Shown here: positions 7,618 through 15,692 of the stretch, in pieces | How the letters are laid out: every line of letters starts with the position of its first letter | Position numbering within the stretch: position 1 is the stretch's first letter | Assembly (NCBI GenBank): GCA_002084865.1 | Contig: NBMG01000001.1 | Coordinates: forward strand, 1 to 22,771 | Source of the DNA: Candidatus Atribacteria bacterium 4572_76 | GTDB lineage: Bacteria > Atribacterota > Phoenicimicrobiia > Phoenicimicrobiales > Phoenicimicrobiaceae | Length of the DNA: 22,771 nucleotides | Reading direction: 5' to 3' | Position numbers and translations under genes: made by a program | Notes under the pieces: generated by a model | Told to the model about the DNA's origin: nothing | What the model saw: the letters and a program-made list of their open reading frames with translations, nothing else | Databases searched by the model: none

Positions 7618-8499
7618 ATGGAAAGAACAAGAGAAACAAAATCTCAGGAATTAATTAGAAGATTAAAATATAACAAATCAGCAGTTTTTGGTCTGGCAAT
7701 TGTGGTTATACTAATTTTATGTGCCATTTTTGCTAATTTTATTGCTCCCAATAGCCCTACTCCTTCTCCTCCGGAACTTTTCAAGGCTTTAAAACCGGGA
7801 TTCTGGAGTGAAGATGGAATAGAAGAGATGCCCTTAGGAGCTGATGGCCTGGGGAGATGTGTTTTAAGCAGAATTCTTTACGGAGCCAGAGTTAGTTTAA
7901 CTGCCGGTTTTGTAGCAGTAGGAATTGCCATGATTTTAGGTATAACTTTTGGAACTATAGCTGGTTACTATGGCGGATGGGTAGATGCAGTTGTTATGAG
8001 GATAGTTGATATTATGTTTGCCTTTCCAGCATTGTTACTGGCTATTGTAATTGTCACTGTTCTGGGTCAAGGACTGGATAAGGCAATGATAGCTATCGGT
8101 ATAGTCTATACTCCTCAGATGGCCAGGATTATCAGAAGCTCGGTACTCTATATTAAAGAGATGGAATATATCGAAGTCCAAAAAGCAATCGGGTCGAGTG
8201 ATGCAAGGATTATCTTTCGTCATGTCCTGCCCAACAGTATAGCCCCGGTTATTGTATACGGCACCCTAATGTTAGCTACTGCTATTTTAGACTGTGCAGC
8301 TCTTGGTTTTTTAGGATTAGGCGCTCAACCTCCCATTCCGGAATGGGGTGCTATGCTCTCTAAAAGCTACTCTTACATTGTAAGTGGTGCATGGTGGGCA
8401 GCAACTTTCCCCGGAATAGCGATATTATTATCTGTTATAGGTCTCAACTTATTGGGAGACGGTTTACGGGATATTTTAGACCCTCGGCTTAAAACTTAA
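7618..8499 (+). CDS. dppC: Peptide-type ABC transporter permease, DppC family
   Basis: The second permease subunit has the DppC layout: cytosolic N-terminus with RRLKYNKSAVFGL, a first helix followed by an extracytoplasmic segment with MPLGADGLGRCVLSRILYGAR, and the EAA loop YIEVQKAIGSSDARIIFRHVLPNSIAPV. It ends GDGLRDILDPRLKT, the usual family C-terminus. ATG 7618 is preferred over an in-frame TTG at 7570, which would overlap dppB by 41 nt; AGG at the dppB stop serves as a short SD. It is about 293 residues, normal for the family. Confidence 0.95.
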   Translation: MERTRETKSQELIRRLKYNKSAVFGLAIVVILILCAIFANFIAPNSPTPSPPELFKALKPGFWSEDGIEEMPLGADGLGRCVLSRILYGARVSLTAGFVAVGIAMILGITFGTIAGYYGGWVDAVVMRIVDIMFAFPALLLAIVIVTVLGQGLDKAMIAIGIVYTPQMARIIRSSVLYIKEMEYIEVQKAIGSSDARIIFRHVLPNSIAPVIVYGTLMLATAILDCAALGFLGLGAQPPIPEWGAMLSKSYSYIVSGAWWAATFPGIAILLSVIGLNLLGDGLRDILDPRLKT

Positions 8500-8510
8500 T
8501 GGTAGTACAT

Positions 8511-8528
8511 GGGACGGTTCCCCGTTCC
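8511..8528. repeat. Small REP-like hairpin between dppC and dppD
   Basis: GGGACGG-TTCC-CCGTTCC forms a 7-bp stem with one G-T wobble. It sits 12 nt after the dppC stop within a 66-nt gap. Motifs of the GGGACGGTTC type occur as dispersed palindromes in other anaerobes, but no second copy is evident here. Confidence 0.4.
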
Positions 8529-8565
8529 TCTAAATTTACAAGATTAGGAAAAAGTAAGACAAGAT

Positions 8566-9549
8566 ATGAAAACATTATTGGAAATAAAAAATTTAAAAAC
8601 TCATTTTTTTACCCATGAAGGAACAGTGAAAGCGGTAGACGGAGTTAGTTTTAAAATTAACCAAGGAGAAACTTTAGGAATTGTAGGAGAGTCCGGAAGC
8701 GGTAAGAGTGTCACCGCCTTGTCGGTCATGAGATTAATTCCTTATCCTCCGGGGAAAATTGTAGGAGGAGAAATATATTTCGAAGGTAAGAACCTTTTAA
8801 AGTTAGATGATAATGAAATTAGAAAGATGAGAGGTAAGAAAATATCTATGATCTTTCAGGAACCTATGACTTCCTTGGACCCGGTATTCACTATCGGTCA
8901 TGAAATTGGGGAAGTCATCCAATTACATCAGGGATTAAACAAAGAAGAGACCAGAAAAAAGTCTATAGAGATGTTAAAGATTGTAGGGATGCCGGATGTA
9001 GAGAAGAGAATAGATAATTACCCTCATGAGTTATCCGGGGGAATGAGACAGAGAGTGATGATTGCCATGGCTCTATCCTGTAATCCCACCTTACTTATTG
9101 CTGATGAACCTACCACTGCCCTTGATGTTACCATTCAAGCTCAGATTTTAAGATTAATTAATGATTTAAAAAATAAGTTTGGGGCATCAGTGATGTTAAT
9201 AACTCATGATCTGGGAGTAATCGCTGAAATGTGTGATAAAGTAGCGGTAATGTATGCCGGGCATATTGTAGAATATACTGATGTCCATACTCTTTTTAAT
9301 AATCCTCTCCACCCTTATACCAAAGGGTTAAGTAAATCAATACCCCGAATGGATGTTGAGACGGAACATCTTGATGCAATTCCGGGCATAGTCCCCAATC
9401 TCCTTGATTTACCCTCAGGATGTCCATTTCATCCCAGATGTGATTTTTGTTTCGAAAGATGCGTTGATGAGATGCCGGAACTGTTAGAGATAGAAAATTC
9501 TCATCTGGTAAAATGTCATTTAGTCAAGAAGAGAATAAGGAGCAAATAA
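8566..9549 (+). CDS. dppD: Peptide-type ABC transporter ATPase, DppD family
   Basis: First of the two ATPases. Walker A GESGSGKS (41-48), Q-loop Gln98 (FQEPMTSLDP), signature LSGGM (156-160), Walker B LLIADE (176-181) and H-loop His214 are intact. The C-terminal oligopeptide/dipeptide extension (LHPYTKGL, PSGCPFHPRC) has cysteines at 286, 292, 295, 299 and 317. The first four match the pattern that binds a 4Fe-4S cluster in characterised DppD-type proteins, so a cluster is plausible but not shown here. The SD is weak (AGGAAA about 15 nt upstream of the ATG). It overlaps or nearly abuts the next gene. Confidence 0.95.
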   Translation: MKTLLEIKNLKTHFFTHEGTVKAVDGVSFKINQGETLGIVGESGSGKSVTALSVMRLIPYPPGKIVGGEIYFEGKNLLKLDDNEIRKMRGKKISMIFQEPMTSLDPVFTIGHEIGEVIQLHQGLNKEETRKKSIEMLKIVGMPDVEKRIDNYPHELSGGMRQRVMIAMALSCNPTLLIADEPTTALDVTIQAQILRLINDLKNKFGASVMLITHDLGVIAEMCDKVAVMYAGHIVEYTDVHTLFNNPLHPYTKGLSKSIPRMDVETEHLDAIPGIVPNLLDLPSGCPFHPRCDFCFERCVDEMPELLEIENSHLVKCHLVKKRIRSK

Positions 9550-9554
9550 GCAGA

Positions 9555-10517
9555 ATGGAAAGATTGGTAGAAGTCAAAAATTTAAAAAAATGGTTCTGGA
9601 TAGGAAAATCACCTTTAGGCAATAAAAAAGCGGTTAGAGCAGTGGATGATGTAAGTTTTTTTATAGAGAAGAAAAAAATTCTTGGGCTCGTAGGAGAATC
9701 GGGATGCGGAAAGACTACCTGTGGGAAAACTATATTACGTATATTAGATCCGACAGAAGGTAAAGTATATTTTAATGGTCAGGAAATAACTCATTTAAGA
9801 AAAAAAGAGATGCTAAAAATTAGAAAAAAAATGATGATTATCTATCAGGACCCCTTTGGCTCTCTTGATCCCAGAATGACCATAGGAACAACCATTGCTG
9901 AACCGATGGAAGTACACAAGATTGGTTCTAAAAAAGAACAAGAAGAGAGGGTAATTGAGATTATGGGAAAGGTTGGTCTTCTACCAGACCAGATAAACAG
10001 ATACCCTCATGAATTTAGCGGCGGTCAAAGACAGAGAATAGGGATCGCCAGAGCTTTAGCCACTAACCCGGAGTTTATAGTTGCCGATGAATGTGTATCC
10101 GCTCTGGATGTTTCTATTCAAGCCCAAATTATCAATTTATTACAGGATTTACAGAAAGAATTTGGACTTACCATTTTATTTGTAGCTCATGATTTAAGTG
10201 TAATAAAACATATTTGTGATAGAGTCGCAGTGATGTATTTAGGTAAGATAGTAGAGACTGCTCCTAAAAAAGAATTATTTAGCAGCCCCAAACATCCCTA
10301 TACCCAGGCATTACTTTCTGCTATACCTATTCCCAATCCTAAGCTTAGGAAAAAGGGTCAGATTTTGATGGGCGATGTTCCCAGCCCAGTAAATCCTCCT
10401 TCCGGATGTCGATTTCATACCAGATGCCCTTATGTAAAAAATGTATGCAAAGAAGAAGAGCCGGAATTGAAGTGTTCCGAAAATAATCACTATGTAGCCT
10501 GTCATATGTTTTCCTAA
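9555..10517 (+). CDS. dppF: Peptide-type ABC transporter ATPase, DppF family
   Basis: Second ATPase of the transporter: GESGCGKT Walker A, YQDPFGSLDP Q-loop, FSGGQ signature, FIVADE Walker B, AHD H-loop and the same C-terminal extension with a CRFHTRC cysteine cluster. The D-loop region reads ADECVSALD, where most relatives have Pro in place of Cys. ATG 9555 (SD AAGGAG, about 12 nt upstream, 6 nt after the dppD stop) is preferred over ATG 9513, which would overlap dppD by 37 nt and add a non-conserved leader. It completes the B-C-D-F set; no terminator is evident after it. Confidence 0.95.
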   Translation: MERLVEVKNLKKWFWIGKSPLGNKKAVRAVDDVSFFIEKKKILGLVGESGCGKTTCGKTILRILDPTEGKVYFNGQEITHLRKKEMLKIRKKMMIIYQDPFGSLDPRMTIGTTIAEPMEVHKIGSKKEQEERVIEIMGKVGLLPDQINRYPHEFSGGQRQRIGIARALATNPEFIVADECVSALDVSIQAQIINLLQDLQKEFGLTILFVAHDLSVIKHICDRVAVMYLGKIVETAPKKELFSSPKHPYTQALLSAIPIPNPKLRKKGQILMGDVPSPVNPPSGCRFHTRCPYVKNVCKEEEPELKCSENNHYVACHMFS

Positions 10518-10607
10518 ATCATTAGATAAAAAAGGTTATACTCTTGCATTTTTTTCCTGCTATCCTTTAATTTATTTTTTTTCGCTTTCTTAACTCAGTA
10601 CCCAATA

Positions 10608-10719
10608 CGAATTTATTCTGATTCTCGGTTTCTATTCTCTTTACGAGATACGATTTTTGCTATAAGTTCCACGCTACTCTTCACGCGATACTCGATACTC
10701 GATACGCAATACGAAAATC
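10608..10719 (+). repeat. Dispersed intergenic repeat, family A copy 1
   Basis: Begins CGAATTTATTCTGATTCTCG, continues with TTTACGAGATACGATT and ends in words CGATACTCGATACGCAATACG. It matches blocks at 15693-15772 (same strand) and 15439-15493 and 21241-21315 (opposite strand). This copy seems to carry extra material in the middle. It fills most of the 287-nt gap before the CarD-like gene and ends just before its promoter. Confidence 0.65.
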
Positions 10720-10722
10720 GGT

Positions 10723-10751
10723 TTGTATTTTTAGTGAAAAAATGGTATAAT
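10723..10751 (+). promoter_or_regulatory. Promoter of the CarD-like gene
   Basis: TTGTAT (10723-10728), 17-nt spacer ending in TGG, then perfect TATAAT (10746-10751), giving an extended -10. It starts right at the end of a family A repeat. Confidence 0.7.
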
Positions 10752-10804
10752 TTTAAAAAATAAAAAGATAGGAAGTGAGTAGCGGGTTTAAAAAATCCCA
10801 AGAA

Positions 10805-11317
10805 ATGTTTAAAATCGGTGATAAAGTATCTCATCCTTCCTTTGGAGTTGGAGACGTTGAAAATATAGAAGAAAAGAAAGTATTGGGGCAAAAAGAAAAA
10901 TACTATATTTTAAAATTAATGGTAAACGAAATGACTTTGATGGTTCCCGTTAATAAAGCTGAAGAAATTGGTTTAAGATATATTATTGACCCTGAAACTG
11001 TACCAGACGTTTTAAACGTATTAAGACATAGGATGGATGATGAAATGGATGAGAATTATAAGCAGAGGATAAGATCTCAAACAGAAATGGTCGATAGTGG
11101 AGATATCTTAAAAGTAGCTCAGGTAGTAAAAAATTATACTCATCGAGATACCGTAGAAAAGCTATCTTCTACGGAACGCGGTTTATACGAGAGAGCTCGT
11201 AAGATTTTGGTGGGTGAAATTAGTGCTGCTTGTAATATTGAAAAAAATAAAGCTAAATTTATAATTAAAGAAGCAATTAGCAACAGGGATAGAAAGAGTC
11301 ACACAAAGAGTCATTAA
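10805..11317 (+). CDS. carD: CarD/CdnL-family RNA-polymerase-binding regulator
   Basis: The N-terminal residues MFKIGDKVSHPSFGVGDVENIEE and the later MTLMVPVNKAEEIGLR are the RNA-polymerase-interacting (RID, Tudor-like) domain of CarD/CdnL proteins, which bind the RNAP beta subunit and stabilise open complexes. The helical C-terminus (about 70-170) with SSTERGLYERARKILVGEIS matches the DNA-binding half of the family. The family start and homology support ATG 10805. A GTG at 10775 would add ten residues but has an AGG only 2 nt away. SD support is poor for either start. A strong promoter lies upstream and a strong terminator downstream, so this is probably a single-gene transcript. Confidence 0.9.
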   Translation: MFKIGDKVSHPSFGVGDVENIEEKKVLGQKEKYYILKLMVNEMTLMVPVNKAEEIGLRYIIDPETVPDVLNVLRHRMDDEMDENYKQRIRSQTEMVDSGDILKVAQVVKNYTHRDTVEKLSSTERGLYERARKILVGEISAACNIEKNKAKFIIKEAISNRDRKSHTKSH

Positions 11318-11363
11318 GAGTTATAAGTTTTTTAATATTTAAAATAAATATAATATAGAATAG

Positions 11364-11391
11364 AAAGCCTATGGGAAACCATAGGCTTTTT
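11364..11391 (+). terminator. Rho-independent terminator after the CarD-like gene
   Basis: Perfect 11-bp stem AAAGCCTATGG/CCATAGGCTTT capped by a GAAA tetraloop and ending in a T-run. Confidence 0.95.
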
Positions 11392-11421
11392 GTGTGAATG
11401 ATTGTAAAGAATTATTTTGAT

Positions 11422-11450
11422 TTGACAATTTAATAATGGTATATTATAAA
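11422..11450 (+). promoter_or_regulatory. Promoter of folD
   Basis: TTGACA (11422-11427), 17-nt spacer, TATAAA (11445-11450): a near-consensus sigma-70 promoter. Confidence 0.75.
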
Positions 11451-11622
11451 ATAAACATGCATTGGTTAGTTAACCGGTTTATTGGATAATTGGCTTTATA
11501 TTAATATTATCAATATACTCAAACATACTCAAATATGTTCATCCCTCAACTAACTAATTAACTAATGCCGATGAAAGATGACCAAATTTAAAAAAATATA
11601 GTAAAAAGGAGAGATACTTATC
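11451..11622 (+). other. Long folD leader, no recognised riboswitch
   Basis: About 165 nt separate the predicted start of transcription from the folD ATG. The leader contains a short palindrome (GGTTAGTTAACC near 11465) and AACTAACTAATTAACTAATG words (11548-11567). I see no tetrahydrofolate or other known riboswitch core and no terminator before the SD. A strong SD (AAAAGGAGAG) ends it. Confidence 0.4.
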
Positions 11623-12483
11623 ATGGCCAAGATAATCGATGGTAGAAAAATAGCTAAAGAGATTAATGAATCTTTAAAAGCAAAAGTAGAAGATTTTATC
11701 AAAAAACATGAAATAACTCCTAAATTAGCAGTAGTTATTGCAGGAGAAGACCCGGCATCCTTATTTTACGTTAAGATGATTGCTAAATCCTGCGAAAGGG
11801 CTTCTATTGGTTTTGAAAAATACAGTTTACCTTCCGAAACTACAGAAGAAGAACTTTTAAAACTCATAGATAATTTGAATAAGAATAAAAAGGTAAGTGG
11901 GATTATAGTGCAAGTTCCCCTTCCTGAGCATATAAACCAGGAACGGATTCAAGAATCAGTAGATCCTTCCAAAGATGTAGATTGCTTTAACCCCATTAAT
12001 ATGGGAAGACTGGCTTTGGGTAAACCGGAATTTTTGCCTTGCACCCCTTATGCAGTATATGAATTGATGAAGAGAGAGAATATTGTAGTAGAAGGGAAAC
12101 ATACCGTTATCGTGGGAAGGAGTAATATTGTAGGAAGACCGATGTCCCTCATACTTCTCCAGAAAAAGCAGTATGCCAATGCTACTCTCACCATCTGTCA
12201 TTCCCGAACCAATGATTTAAGCTATTTTACCCGTCAGGCAGATATTCTGATTGCGGCAGTAGGAAAACCTGAGATAATTAAGCGGGATATGGTAAAAGAG
12301 GGAGTAGTTATTATTGATGTAGGGACAAATGAGGTGGAAGGAAAATTGGTGGGGGATGTAGCTTACAATGAAGTCTTGGATAAAGTATCTGTCATTACTC
12401 CGGTTCCCGGAGGAGTAGGACCGATAACTAATGTTATGCTGATGCAGAATACTTTAAGGGCAGCAGGAAAATTAGTTAATTGA
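11623..12483 (+). CDS. folD: Methylenetetrahydrofolate dehydrogenase/cyclohydrolase family protein FolD
   Basis: FolD interconverts 5,10-methylene-, methenyl- and 10-formyl-tetrahydrofolate in the cytosol. The 286-residue protein is full length: GEDPASLFYVKM (41-52), IIVQVPLP (94-101), KDVDCFNPINMGRL (117-130), the dinucleotide-binding VGRSNIVGRPM (164-174) and PVPGGVGPITNVM near the end. Aligned without gaps to E. coli FolD, Tyr49 and Gln97 are kept. The position of the cyclohydrolase lysine (Y-x-x-x-K; Lys56 in human MTHFD1) is Ile53, and the Gly after the active-site Asp is Cys121. The dehydrogenase site looks intact, so the cyclohydrolase step may be weakened or lost. SD AAAAGGAGAG is close to the ATG. 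A family W repeat begins at its stop codon. Confidence 0.95.
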   Translation: MAKIIDGRKIAKEINESLKAKVEDFIKKHEITPKLAVVIAGEDPASLFYVKMIAKSCERASIGFEKYSLPSETTEEELLKLIDNLNKNKKVSGIIVQVPLPEHINQERIQESVDPSKDVDCFNPINMGRLALGKPEFLPCTPYAVYELMKRENIVVEGKHTVIVGRSNIVGRPMSLILLQKKQYANATLTICHSRTNDLSYFTRQADILIAAVGKPEIIKRDMVKEGVVIIDVGTNEVEGKLVGDVAYNEVLDKVSVITPVPGGVGPITNVMLMQNTLRAAGKLVN

Positions 12484-12509
12484 CCAATGCACCAATTCTC
12501 CAATTAATT
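12482..12509. repeat. CCAATT-word repeat, family W copy 2
   Basis: GACCAATGCACCAATTCTCC followed by AATTAATT starts within the folD stop codon (TGA 12481-12483). Confidence 0.6.
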
Positions 12510-12531
12510 AAAAATTTAGTAAATAGTGTTT

Positions 12532-12540
12532 TGCTATACT
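12532..12540 (+). promoter_or_regulatory. Possible extended -10 promoter for the OsmC-family gene
   Basis: TGC-TATACT at 12532-12540 is an extended -10, but no good -35 stands 17 nt upstream. If used, the leader would contain both hairpins at 12587-12654. Confidence 0.3.
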
Positions 12541-12586
12541 GTATTGCCTATTGCGAGTATCGCCTAAGATAGAAATTAAAAGATGC

Positions 12587-12608
12587 AGAGGCAGATCACC
12601 TTGCCTCT
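12587..12608. repeat. REP-like hairpin, GTAGAGGC type (minus orientation)
   Basis: AGAGGCA and TGCCTCT form a 7-bp stem with an 8-nt loop; no T-run follows. On the minus strand it reads GTAGAGGCA...TGCCTCT, resembling the hairpins at 12634 and 21358. Confidence 0.5.
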
Positions 12609-12633
12609 ACCCATAATAGTAATATTGTAAGTA

Positions 12634-12654
12634 AGGGCGTATTGCATACGCCCT
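12634..12654. repeat. REP-like hairpin, GTAAGGGC type
   Basis: Perfect 9-bp stem AGGGCGTAT/ATACGCCCT with a TGC loop, 28 nt before the OsmC-family start. No T-run follows, so it is unlikely to be a terminator. Confidence 0.55.
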
Positions 12655-12682
12655 GATAATTATTAAAAGAAGGGAGAAAAAG

Positions 12683-13123
12683 ATGAAAATACGAACTTAT
12701 AAAGCTCAGACTAAATGGTTAGAAGGTTTTAAAACCGAGACCGAAGTAAGGAAATTTAAAGTTGGCATAGATGAACCTTTAGAATTGAAAGGCACTAACA
12801 CTGCTCCTAATCCGGTTGAAATGATATTGACTGCTTTAGGCGGGTGTGTAGCAGTAACTTATCGTGCATATGCAAGAAAATATGGAGTAGAAATAGAGGG
12901 TTTAACAATTAATCTAGAAGGGGATACGGTTCATGGTGGTTGGACAGATAAGGAAGGTAGAGAGAGGAGAGGGTTCAAACAGATTAGATATGAGGTGAAA
13001 ATAAAAACAAACGCTCCAAAAGAAAAGATCCAACAACTTCATAAATTAGTAAAAGAAAAATGCTCGGTATCTGATATGTTGATTAATCCGACAAATGTAA
13101 AAGGGAGCGTTAGCATTGGATAA
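12683..13123 (+). CDS. OsmC/Ohr-family protein
   Basis: The 146-residue protein has the OsmC fold signature: TNTAPNPVEMILTALGGCVAVTYRAYARKYG with Cys55, and the C-terminal VKEKCSVSDML with Cys127. The paired cysteines are those that reduce organic hydroperoxides in Ohr/OsmC enzymes. It belongs to the wider OsmC-like group, and substrate and electron donor are not evident. A peroxide or reactive-sulfur role in the cytosol would suit an anaerobe. The start at ATG 12683 has AAGGGAG about 6 nt upstream. It converges with mnmG, and the gap between them holds a family W repeat and a mobile-looking hairpin. Confidence 0.9.
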   Translation: MKIRTYKAQTKWLEGFKTETEVRKFKVGIDEPLELKGTNTAPNPVEMILTALGGCVAVTYRAYARKYGVEIEGLTINLEGDTVHGGWTDKEGRERRGFKQIRYEVKIKTNAPKEKIQQLHKLVKEKCSVSDMLINPTNVKGSVSIG

Positions 13124-13205
13124 TTCACTAATTTGCCAATTCACCAATTAACCAATTATGTTAGCTCCTCAATTAACCCATTACTTGTTGCTCATTACTC
13201 ATTAC
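13124..13205. repeat. CCAATT-word repeat, family W copy 3
   Basis: Words TTGCCAATTCACCAATTAACC, CTCAATTAACCC and TTGCTCATTACTCATTAC follow immediately after the TAA of the OsmC-family gene (13121-13123). No terminator hairpin is seen here. Confidence 0.6.
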
Positions 13206-13222
13206 AAAATAGGAGGGGTATT

Positions 13223-13243
13223 CCCCGTTTTCACGAGGACAAG
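13223..13243. repeat. Hairpin element CCCCG-TTTTC-ACG, copy 1
   Basis: CCCCGTTTTCACGAGGACAA (13223-13242) plus G: the 21 nt match the element at 16811-16831 with one difference (A for G, which breaks one pair of the stem). It lies 9 nt from the mnmG stop codon, between two convergent genes. Confidence 0.55.
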
Positions 13244-13251
13244 CTTATCTA

Positions 13252-15132
13252 TCATCCCATTTTTTTTGTTTTCTTTATCTTTTCAATATTTATCATTAGA
13301 GCGGCGATGTCTGAAGGGGTTATTCCGGGGATTCTTTTAGCCTGGCCCAAAGAAATTGGCTGCACTTCCGAGAATCTTTCCTTGCCTTCATGGGATATAC
13401 CGTGCATATTAAAATAATCGATATTTTTGGGTATTTTATAATTCTCTAATTTCTTAAATCTTTTTACCTGAATTTCTTGTCTTTTGATATATCCTGCATA
13501 TTTTATCTGAATTTCAACTTGCTCGGTTACCTCAGCAGGCAATTTCGGTCTGTTGGGGTCAATAGAAGCAGTTTGATTGTAAGTTACCTCAGGTCTGGAC
13601 AGTAAAGTAGCCAGAGTAGTTGCTTCAGATAGAGGGGTAGTGCCTAATTTATTCAGTAATTCATTTACCTTTTGGGTAGTATGGATAATTACCTCTTTTA
13701 ACCTTTCTTTCTCCTTTTCAATCAGGGTTTTTTTCTTCAAAAATTTTTTGTATCTTTGTTCCGAGATTAGGCCCAACTGATATCCATAAGGAGTAAGTCT
13801 TAAATCCGCATTATCCTGCCTTAATAAAAGTCTATATTCAGCCAGTCCGGTTCTTAGACGATAGGGTTCAGTTACACTTTTTGTAACTAAATCATCTATC
13901 TCTACGGCAATATAAGCTTCTGAACGGTCCAGAATTAAGGGCTCGTTACCGCGTGTCAGTTGTACTGCATTTATACCCGCTAGCAATCCTTGTTCAGCTG
14001 CCTCTTCATATCCTGAGGTGCCGTTAACCTGCCCGGCTAAAAATAATCCTCTAATTGCCTTAGTTTCTAAAGAGTATTTTAATTGATTAGGATAGACCAT
14101 ATCATATTCAATGGCATATCCGTATCTGATAACTTTACAATTTTCTAACCCCTTAATAGTTCGTATGGCTTCATCCTGGGCATCAGCAGGCAGACTGGTA
14201 AAAAATCCCTGTAAATATATTTCTTCAGTATTATATCCCTCTGGTTCTAAGAATATCTGATGAGATTCTTTTTCAGGGAATCTAATTATTTTATCTTCTA
14301 CAGAGGGACAATATCTGATAGCTGCACTCTGGATGGTGCCATTAGAGAGGGGGACTCTATGGATGTTATCCTGGATTATCTGATGGGTCTTCTGATTCGT
14401 GCGGGTCATAAATACCGAAAAATCTTTATATATTTTTCCCTTATTTTCAAAAGAAAAAGACAGAGGGATATCTGCACTCTTCTGTTCTTTCATCTTGGAG
14501 GAATCAATCGTTCTTCTATCTATCCGAGGAGGGGTGCAGGTATTTAATCTTCCGATTTTAAAACCCAACTCTTTAAGATTTTCTGCCAGACCAATCGAGG
14601 CAAGTTCACCGGCTCTTCCTGCTGAATAAGTAGTTTTTCCAATATAAATTTTGCCATTTAAAAATGTTCCGTTGGTTAAAATTACTGTGGGAGAAGAAAA
14701 TTCCAAACCACTTTTAACTATTACCCCTTCTACCCGACAATTATTTACTATTAATTTTGTTACCATCTCCTGTTTTAAATCTAAATTTTTTTGGTTTTGG
14801 AGAGTGTGTATCATTTCCTGAGTATATAATCTTTTATCTATCTGTGCCCTTAGAGCCCACATAGCCGGACCTTTGCTGGTGTTCAATATTCTTATATGAA
14901 TAGTGGCTTTATCGGTATTTTTAGCCATTTCTCCGCCTAAAGCATCGATTTCTCGGGCTACATGTCCTTTGCCCGGACCTCCTATAGAGGGATTGCAGGG
15001 CATCAGAGCAACATTGTCTATATTGGAAGTAATGAGGAGTGTATTCGCTCCCATTCTGGCAGCGGCTAAAGCGGCTTCACAACCGGCATGGCCGGCACCT
15101 ACTACAATTACCTCATATTGATATTGCTTCAC
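13252..15132 (-). CDS. mnmG: tRNA U34 carboxymethylaminomethyl synthase subunit MnmG (GidA)
   Basis: The 626-residue flavoprotein, with MnmE, modifies U34 of certain tRNAs using FAD and methylene-THF. The N-terminal Rossmann motif VVGAGHAGCEAALAAARMG (10-28), the PCNPSIGGPGKGH block (45-57), GTFLNGKIYIG, the GTSGYEEAAEQGL motif (about 377-389) and the C-terminal helical domain (YAGYIKRQ; SLGQAKRIPGITPSDIAAL) are all present, so the gene looks intact. The start is GTG 15132 (complement): GGAGAG lies 8 nt upstream. FolD in the same window makes the C1-folate pool this enzyme uses, but the two are not in one operon. MnmE is not in the window. Confidence 0.97.
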   Translation of the reverse strand: MKQYQYEVIVVGAGHAGCEAALAAARMGANTLLITSNIDNVALMPCNPSIGGPGKGHVAREIDALGGEMAKNTDKATIHIRILNTSKGPAMWALRAQIDKRLYTQEMIHTLQNQKNLDLKQEMVTKLIVNNCRVEGVIVKSGLEFSSPTVILTNGTFLNGKIYIGKTTYSAGRAGELASIGLAENLKELGFKIGRLNTCTPPRIDRRTIDSSKMKEQKSADIPLSFSFENKGKIYKDFSVFMTRTNQKTHQIIQDNIHRVPLSNGTIQSAAIRYCPSVEDKIIRFPEKESHQIFLEPEGYNTEEIYLQGFFTSLPADAQDEAIRTIKGLENCKVIRYGYAIEYDMVYPNQLKYSLETKAIRGLFLAGQVNGTSGYEEAAEQGLLAGINAVQLTRGNEPLILDRSEAYIAVEIDDLVTKSVTEPYRLRTGLAEYRLLLRQDNADLRLTPYGYQLGLISEQRYKKFLKKKTLIEKEKERLKEVIIHTTQKVNELLNKLGTTPLSEATTLATLLSRPEVTYNQTASIDPNRPKLPAEVTEQVEIQIKYAGYIKRQEIQVKRFKKLENYKIPKNIDYFNMHGISHEGKERFSEVQPISLGQAKRIPGITPSDIAALMINIEKIKKTKKMG

Positions 15133-15195
15133 TTTTTCGGCTCTCCTTTATTGTGAGTTGAAATTATATTCGTCTAATTTATTTTTACTTTGCAT

Positions 15196-15224
15196 ATTCT
15201 AATATATTTTAATATTTATCGCAA
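15196..15224 (-). promoter_or_regulatory. Promoter of mnmG
   Basis: On the minus strand: TTGCGA (complement of 15219-15224), 17-nt spacer, TAGAAT (complement of 15196-15201), five of six to the -10 consensus, about 60 nt before the GTG. Confidence 0.6.
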
Positions 15225-15438
15225 GTTAGAAGGGAAAGTATTGAGTATGTAGTATCGAGTATGTTAGCGTATAGCGTTTAGCGTAGAGCGTATAGTTAGG
15301 AAAGGAAGAACAAAATACAGAAACCGAAATAAATAATATTAACATACAGCGTAGGGTTAAGAAAAAAGAAGATAGGAAAACAAAGGCAATAAATATTCGT
15401 TTCTCTTTCTTATTACCCCACTAAAGCTTACACTAACA

Positions 15439-15493
15439 ATTCGTATCTCGCTCCCGGTAAAAATAATAGAAACCAAGAGTCAGAATAAATTCG
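15439..15493 (-). repeat. Dispersed intergenic repeat, family A copy 2
   Basis: Read on the minus strand it starts CGAATTTATTCTGACTCTTG, goes on GTTTCTATTATTTTTAC and ends with CGAGATACGAATT, closely following copy 1. It is inverted relative to the copy at 15693-15772. Confidence 0.65.
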
Positions 15494-15562
15494 TTTTGTG
15501 TATTCTGCATATAGCATAACATATACAGATAACGTGTGCAGTTACTTGGTTAGCCGGTTAAA

Positions 15563-15601
15563 TAGGGGAAACAAAAGTGCCAGGCACCTTTGTTTCCCCT
15601 A
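15563..15601. repeat. Near-perfect 39-nt palindrome
   Basis: Arms of 19 nt (T-AGGGGAAACAAAAGTGCC and GGCACCTTTGTTTCCCCT-A) around a single A at 15582, with one mismatch (A15576 against C15588). The centre GTGCCAGGCAC resembles REP cores associated with RAYT transposases. Confidence 0.75.
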
Positions 15602-15692
15602 GGTCTAAGAACTGACTAAACGCCATACGACATACGTAATACGCAAAGAGAAAGAATGGTATTTTTTTATCTAACTTTACGCGATATATGGT

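Noticed and set aside
10613..10891. Minus-strand ORF across the carD promoter
   Set aside because: It covers a repeat and promoter, is low in complexity and lacks a start signal.
11451..11622. Tetrahydrofolate riboswitch in front of folD
   Set aside because: No recognisable conserved core or pseudoknot arms; the leader is mostly low-complexity words.
13252..15132. Plus-strand ORFs inside mnmG (for example 14260-14547, 14903-15121)
   Set aside because: Antisense shadows of a fully conserved gene, without SD or recognisable domains.
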